Part shown: piece by piece, positions 59,523-64,000 of the stretch | Layout of the letters: every line of letters starts with the position of its first letter | Position numbering within the stretch: the first letter of the stretch is position 1 | Source of the DNA: Cristatella mucedo | Taxonomy: Eukaryota; Bryozoa; Phylactolaemata; Cristatellidae | DNA length: 64,000 nt | Assembly: GCA_009760855.2 (NCBI GenBank) | Contig: WPIO01000101.1 | Span: forward strand, 1,354,001 to 1,418,000 | Direction of reading: 5' to 3' | Translations under genes and position numbers: made by a program | Notes under the pieces: model-generated | The model's input: the letters and a program-made list of their open reading frames with translations, nothing else | Database searches by the model: none | Told to the model about the DNA's origin: nothing

Positions 59523-60478
59523 GTCAGACAGCAATTCGCATTTCGAAGTGCATCTAAAAAAGCGGCGACACCATCGGGCACGCACCCGGCCGTCGCGGCG
59601 GAAGCCATCGCGAGCGGACGAGCAGCTAACTAAAGCAAAGGTTAAGTCGATCGAGTCACCTTGGCCGCCGCCATCGCAGGCGGGCGGTCATTGCATAGGC
59701 GGAACACGTTTGGCGAAGTACAGCAACGATGGCAGCGAAACGCCAAAAGAGCAGTCGCGCGGCGTTTGTGCTCACGTCACGCCCAGCTGCGACCGCTGAG
59801 CAGCGGCGCGGGCGAACGAACGGCCGTTTCGGCGATCGGTAAGCAGTAGACTGTGTCGCCGTGCCGCCGCCGCCGCGCTATATCGGCGCTGCCTCTCAGC
59901 GACGCAGATTGGCCGCATCGAGCCCGAGCGAGCAAAGCAAGGGCACGCCCATCGAGCAAAGCAAGGCACGCCCATTGAGCGAGAGATCCGTCGAGGTAAA
60001 GTGCCGAGACTCGGAGAGCGAAAGTTCCAGCAACCGAGCTCGGCCGGCGGTCGCCCGGGTGGAGAACGACGACGGCGACGCGCGAGTCCGGTTAAGCTTT
60101 GGCCAAAACTCGGCTCAGCCTACAGGCGGCCCGGCGGGTCCGTCGGAAGAGCGCTCGCTCGGCGAGCCGACTCTAGCTGCGGCGGCGGCGTCGCGCCGAC
60201 TCTGAACACATCCTCCGCAGCGGCAGCTCTGGGCTACCAGCGTGCGAGCGAGCGCACCGGCCGGCCCGAGCGGGCGGGCGGGAGGGCTGGCGGCGCTCGG
60301 CGCCAGCAGGTCCGCACTGTCCGAGGGCAGCTTTTAAAGCGTTCTGGCGATGTTCGGGCGAGTCACGCCGGGCGCCGGCGGCGGCGGATTTCGCTCGGCC
60401 GCCACCGGGCCACACTGCCGGACGTCGGCAGCGAGTCGCATCGCGAGCCGCCGGCTTTGCTCGGCTTTGCTCGGGCCA
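59523..60478 (-). other. Probable 3' UTR / flank of BAD-like gene
   Basis: CpG-rich. Long open frames on both strands are compositional. Assigned as possible 3' UTR from its position between the stop and the AATAAA at 59.52 kb. Confidence 0.35.
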
Positions 60479-60661
60479 TCAAAGGCTCGACGGCGGGTTG
60501 CTCTTGCGCAGTAAGTCCTTCAGGTCTTGCATGAAGCTCGAGCTCCTCCGCTTGGCGATGGGCCGCCGGTGACCGGCGACGTCGTCGGGAACGACGACCA
60601 CGTCGCCCGTAGCAGCGCCGCCATCGAGCCCTTGCGTTCGTGCCGTCGTCTGCCAGCGTCT
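60479..60661 (-). CDS. BAD-like gene coding exon 4 (amphipathic C-terminus)
   Basis: After acceptor GTTTCCGCAG it encodes GDVVVVPDDVAGHRR and AKRRSSSFMQDLKDLLRK, then NPPSSL and TGA (60481-60479). GC-rich wobble positions only in this frame. A second AG 12 bases inside (GGCAG) would remove four residues in frame. Confidence 0.72.
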   Translation of the reverse strand, partial: RRWQTTARTQGLDGGAATGDVVVVPDDVAGHRRPIAKRRSSSFMQDLKDLLRKSNPPSSL

Positions 60662-63209
60662 CTGCGGAAACGTCGGCCCGAGCGGTCAGCGGCAGCAGCA
60701 GCCGCCGCAGAGCGCCGCGCGACAAATCGCCAGCCCGACTCGCCGCGCCGCCGGTCTCATCTGACGCTGACGCGCCCCTCCGCCCGCGCCCCACGGCGCC
60801 GCTCATCCCAAAACGATCGGCTAACTTTAAATCAACGCGCCGGCGCGAACGAACTGACCGCTGTCGAGGCGGCGCGCTGGTCGTGCACCTCGTCCTCGAA
60901 GGCGTCCGAGATGCGTCGCAACTCGGAGGCGAACTCGCGCACGGCGAGCGCACCCACGCTGGACTCGGAGAAAGTTCTTCGGCGGAAGGCGTCAACCCCC
61001 GTGCGGGGCACGAGGTCGGGCAGAGGCTGCGGACCGACCGATGGACGACGGGCGCCTTCAAAAAAGGATATATAAAATAAATAAACGACGCGAAGGTCGC
61101 TGCCGCGTCACCCGACCAGCGGCCAGAATGCGAAGTGCGAAGCGGCTGAGCCGTCGCGCGAGACCTTCCGATAGGTGCCGGCGCTTTCGCGGTTCGACGG
61201 CTACGGTCCGCCGCGGCAGCGTCCGACTGGCTCGCGTCGGCAAGCAGGCGGCGCAGAACTACGAGGCCGGAAGCGCGACGGCCATTCGGGCCGCAAGCCA
61301 CCTTCGACAGGCGACGTCCTGCCGCCCTCGACGACAGTCGAGACCTCGCGCGCGCCTGCATCGTGGGCGGCCCGCAGCGCCCGGTCCACTCAAGGAAGTC
61401 CACCCAGCAGAAAAACGGCTCACCCAGGAAACGGTTCACCCAAAAAATGTCTAACCAGAAAAGTGGCCAAAGCGCCTTCGGCCCCACCCGCAGCCAGCGT
61501 GGGGTCGACCCGCCGCCGCTGAACGGGCCCGCACCGGGTGACTGGGGTCGGATTAAAAAAAAAAAGCCGAGGAATGCGTCTCGCGCTATTAGCTTGCCAG
61601 CCGCCCGGGGATGACTCGGCGCGGCCGCAGTACTTTTGTTCTTATTGCCGGACATCGCGCTGGACGCTGACGATGCTGCGACGCACACGGACCGACCGGC
61701 GGTGACTCACCGACTCTTAAGGGCGGACGGGCGGGCGGTGCATCTTACCTTGCGTTGCGCCTCCGTCGACGCCGCCTGACCGCGCCTGTACGTCGCCGTC
61801 GAGGTCAAGGTCGAGGTCGGAGTCACATTTCTCTGCGGACGGCGGCCGAAGGCCCAGGTAGAATGCGGCGGCGGCGCCGTGGGGCGCGCTCGTACTCAGC
61901 CACGCCCGGTGCGCTCGAAAGTGGTAGGCAGCGCCCGATATGGGCAGCGGCGCGGCGGGCACGTAAAGCCCCCGCGCGGCGGCGACGGCGGCGGCAGAGA
62001 GGAGGCCGCCGCCGCGCCGGCCGTCGCCAGCAGATTCGGTGCCGCCTGCAGCGAATCGGAAATGAATGAGCGGCAGAGCCTAGCTTCGCGCGCGGGACGC
62101 TGACTGAATCGGACTCGCAGACAGCGCTCGACGCTGGCGAGCGCCGCTCTGCGGCGCCATTATAGGCAGAATTATTATCGCTCGCGCGAGCGCCCGAGCG
62201 ATTACCCGCCGCCGCAGCGGCAGCACGGCGGCTGACGAGCTGACGAATGGCGGAGAAATCAAAAACGTGTAAAATGGCGGCGATTCAACGACAGCCGCCG
62301 CCGCCGACTACGACGGCGGCTACCAAACGCAAGGAGGCAGACGGCCGCTCCCGCGGCGGGAGAGCAGCGGAGAGCGCCGAGGAGGGTCGGCCGCCGAGCG
62401 CCAAGTTCAGCATGACGACGTACGGCCAGCCGAGGACGGGCTGGCGTCATCGGTCGCGACGTCATCGTAACGGACGCCGCGGACGCTCGGTCGCTCGTTG
62501 GCCGAATCGCGAGCGCAGCACGAACGGCACTAACCCAAGCGACTCAAAAGAAACAAACTAGACCTGGACTGGCTCCGTAACGTGCGCCCACACGTCGAGG
62601 CCAGAAAACCTTTTGCAGACCATCGCGAACGGTAGCAAACGGGTGGGGGGCTTTTCGTAGCGGTCGGCGGTTCGCTCGCACGTCGAACGGCATCGATTGG
62701 TGCCCGACGGTCTGCACGATACCCTTGCCTCTCGGCTTCCGTCGGGTCAACAAGAGGGTTCGACGAAAAGCCTCCCTCATTTCCGCACGATGGCTGACTA
62801 TTGCGTTGAGCAGAGGCCGGCGCTGCGAGACAGCTGGCGACCGCGGCGAGACGCTCGGGAGCAGTGCTACCGCTCGCTAGCGGCTGAGCCGCGGTCGCTG
62901 CCGCGGGCGCGGCGTCAAGACGAGGCTGCCTTAAGGAGAGCGGCCGGAAGGCCGGCCAGCTGGCAGACGTGCGCAATGCCCCCATCCCTACGCACCGGCG
63001 CTCGACGTGAACACTTCATCTCTGTCATCCAACGCGTCGCGGTCGCCCAGCGCCGACGGGGCGCTAGGCCCCGGCGGACCGCCGCCGGCAGCCAGGTCGT
63101 CGTCCATGGAGAAAACGCCTCGCTCTTCGGCCTCGTCGCGTTTCTCGGCGCCGCTGCCGCCGCGCTCGCGCCCGCCGATACCCGGCTGCGGCTGCTGCTG
63201 AGGACGCAT
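60479..63209 (-). CDS. BAD-like BH3-only protein (4 coding exons)
   Basis: Coding exons are complement 63209-62996, 61832-61749, 61055-60859 and 60661-60479, giving 225 aa; all GT-AG with agreeing phases (1, 1, 0). BH3-only proteins bind the groove of anti-apoptotic BCL-2 proteins at the mitochondrion and promote cell death. Seen: acidic, Gly/Pro-rich N-half; BH3 at residues 141-152, F-ASE-L-RR-I-SD-A-F, with all four hydrophobic positions and the invariant Asp150; Arg-x-x-Ser/Thr motifs RRPS (105), RRRTFS (127/129) and ELRRIS (149, inside the BH3); and an amphipathic tail KRRSSSFMQDLKDLL. Vertebrate BAD has the same order: phospho-serines, RRMSDEF-type BH3, then QSSSW amphipathic tail. No C-terminal membrane anchor. 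Third positions are strongly GC. BIM/BMF-like is the main alternative. More 5' exons may lie beyond the window. Confidence 0.72.
60859..61055 (-). CDS. BAD-like gene coding exon 3 (BH3 exon)
   Basis: Acceptor CCTTTTTTGAAG (tract of T), then ARRPSVGPQPLPDL, FRRRTFSESSVG and REFASELRRISDAFEDEV, ending phase 0 before donor GTCAGT. If that donor is not used, the frame reads on for 8 codons to a TGA at 60832, giving a shorter isoform without the amphipathic tail. Confidence 0.78.
61749..61832 (-). CDS. BAD-like gene coding exon 2 (acidic linker)
   Basis: An 84-bp symmetric (1-1) exon between acceptor GTCCGCAG and a perfect donor GTAAGA. It encodes EKCDSDLDLDLDGDVQARSG and GVDGGATQ. Being symmetric, it could be skipped without shifting frame. 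Confidence 0.65.
62247..62561 (+). CDS. Unrecognised + strand ORF inside BAD-like intron 1
   Basis: 104 codons starting MAEKSKTCKMAAIQRQPPPP. The second ATG (62274) sits in AAAATGGCG, a strong start context, and wobble positions are GC-rich up to about PPSAKFSMTTYGQPRTGW. The basic Arg-rich end looks random, so a splice donor before it is possible. No domain recognised. It could be the first exon of a gene reading off this CpG-rich region, or chance in GC-rich DNA. Confidence 0.25.
   Translation: MAEKSKTCKMAAIQRQPPPPTTTAATKRKEADGRSRGGRAAESAEEGRPPSAKFSMTTYGQPRTGWRHRSRRHRNGRRGRSVARWPNRERSTNGTNPSDSKETN
62996..63209 (-). CDS. BAD-like gene coding exon 1 (residues 1-71)
   Basis: ATG at 63209 (G at -3), MRPQQQPQPG, then GVFSMDDDLAAGG and DDRDEVFTSSA, ending phase 1 before donor GTGCGT. 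The in-frame ATG at residue 35 (CCATGG) is an alternative start. The frame is open further upstream without another ATG, so a 5' exon could replace this start. Confidence 0.62.
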
Positions 63210-64000
63210 CCACGGGAGCAGGCGTCGCTCCTCTCCTCTCGCCCTTCCGCTCGGTCGGCGACGTCCAAAGGTGGCGCTGCTGCAAGAGGCAGTTCGCGCG
63301 TTCAGTGGAAGCCGCTGCCGGAGGCTTGGCGCGAGGCCTGCGGCCGACAAAGGCGAGAGCGTGCTGCCCGCGAGGCGCTCGCCGACGAAAAGAAGGAGCG
63401 AGCAGGAAAGTGAATCGGGCGGCCAGAGCGGCTTCCCTCTGGCCGCCCCAGGACTTGCCGCAGCCGCGGCTGCGAGCGACAGCGCATGGAAAAAGGCGGC
63501 CTCGACTCGGGGTGCCGAGACTCGAGTGCCCTGGACTCGGGGTGCCGAGACTCGGGGTGCCCTCGACTCGGGGTGCTACCCGACGAGGCCGACGACGACC
63601 CCGGCGTTCCCGAGGATCGCTGGCCTCCCGGAGTCGCCTCCGCCTTGCGGGATCACCTCCCCCTCCGCGCTTCGTTACGGTCGCCTGTCTGCCTCTCCGA
63701 GTCGCCTCTCCGCAGTTGTGAAAACATCGCACGAAGCAGCGCTCAGCTATCGATGAGCTGGTGGCGAGCGGGCGCTGCCGGCCCAGAGGCTGCTCCGCGC
63801 CGTCCCGAAGCGGTCGCGAGCACATCACCTGCCTTAGTTTCGAGGTCGCCGAGCGAGCGCACGGGGTCGCTGAGGCGCACGCGAGCCAACGCGCGGGAGC
63901 GAGCCTCTAAGGGGCGGCGGCGACTTCGAGCAGTGCAAGAGACGCACAGCCAGCACGTTCGCCCCGCGCCCACTCTGAATTCAAGCGAAGTCGCGAGGCT
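62997..64000 (-). promoter_or_regulatory. CpG-rich 5' region of BAD-like gene
   Basis: Very CpG-rich to the window end, consistent with a promoter island. No TATA box seen. Overlapping frames on both strands are composition effects. Confidence 0.4.
63510..63580 (+). repeat. Short GACTCGGGGTGCC tandem repeat
   Basis: About five imperfect copies of a 13-bp CTCGGGGTGCCGA-like unit in the CpG-rich 5' flank of the BAD-like gene. Confidence 0.8.

Noticed and set aside
60859-61055. Calling the BH3 gene BIM or BMF
   Set aside because: No dynein-light-chain (STQT-type) motif and no hydrophobic C-terminal helix were seen; the SSS-Phe tail and Ser in the BH3 fit BAD better, though this is not settled.
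60363-61688. 441-codon - strand frame
   Set aside because: Starts without supporting context, is Arg/Ser/Pro-rich noise, and runs over BAD-like exons 3 and 4 in a different frame from the one with GC-rich wobble positions, the BH3 and consistent splice phases.
62697-63413. 238-codon + strand frame opposite BAD-like exon 1
   Set aside because: TTG start, low-complexity Arg/Ala content, antisense to an exon with better coding signal.
63064-63828. 254-codon - strand frame
   Set aside because: Different frame from the exon 1 model; Arg-rich compositional frame in CpG-dense DNA.

Overview
This is a window of animal (metazoan) nuclear DNA. The genes are split by GT-AG introns, and the gaps are filled with microsatellites, tRNA-derived SINEs, L2/CR1-like LINE fragments and DNA transposons. 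Genic parts are GC- and CpG-rich with strongly GC-biased third codon positions; intergenic parts are less so. The SNAP-25 protein, with its [14 protein letters not shown] stretch and single (not duplicated) cysteine exon, looks to me more like a lophotrochozoan (mollusc/annelid/flatworm-like) protein than a vertebrate one. That placement comes from memory and is tentative.

Three genes could be assembled exon by exon. (1) A SNAP-25 gene on the + strand (coding 8932-26115, seven coding exons, 221 aa) encodes the Qbc-SNARE of exocytosis. Its introns hold a 215-bp tandem satellite, CT/GA tracts, a nested LINE/SINE and a DNA transposon. (2) A membrane RING-H2 ubiquitin-ligase-like gene on the - strand (31585-29522, two coding exons, 388 aa) lies tail-to-tail with SNAP-25. 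The splice junction creates a continuous membrane helix. (3) A four-exon gene on the - strand (63209-60479, 225 aa) is the most interesting item. It encodes a BH3 motif with the full h1-h4 pattern plus Ser-Asp, preceded by basophilic kinase motifs and followed by a Ser-Ser-Ser-hydrophobic amphipathic tail. This layout resembles vertebrate BAD, a phospho-regulated BH3-only cell-death protein.

Region by region: 1-8.1 kb has no recognisable gene, only a purine-rich repeat, one SINE and a CA/TA tract. 8.1-26.7 kb is the SNAP-25 locus. 26.7-29.1 kb is intergenic, with two SINE-B copies and a SPIN-like hAT element carrying a near-perfect 8-bp target duplication. 29.1-31.9 kb is the RING gene. 32-59 kb is a repeat-rich stretch without an assembled gene: LINE relics, GA tracts, a CpG island at 42.3-44.1 kb, a Tigger-like MITE, a 63-unit CTG tract, telomere-like heptamers, an AT tract and a GGGCA array. 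59.5-64 kb is the CpG-rich BAD-like locus.

The three genes have no evident joint pathway. All exon joins are inferred by eye from splice signals, phase agreement and protein resemblance, without transcript data.
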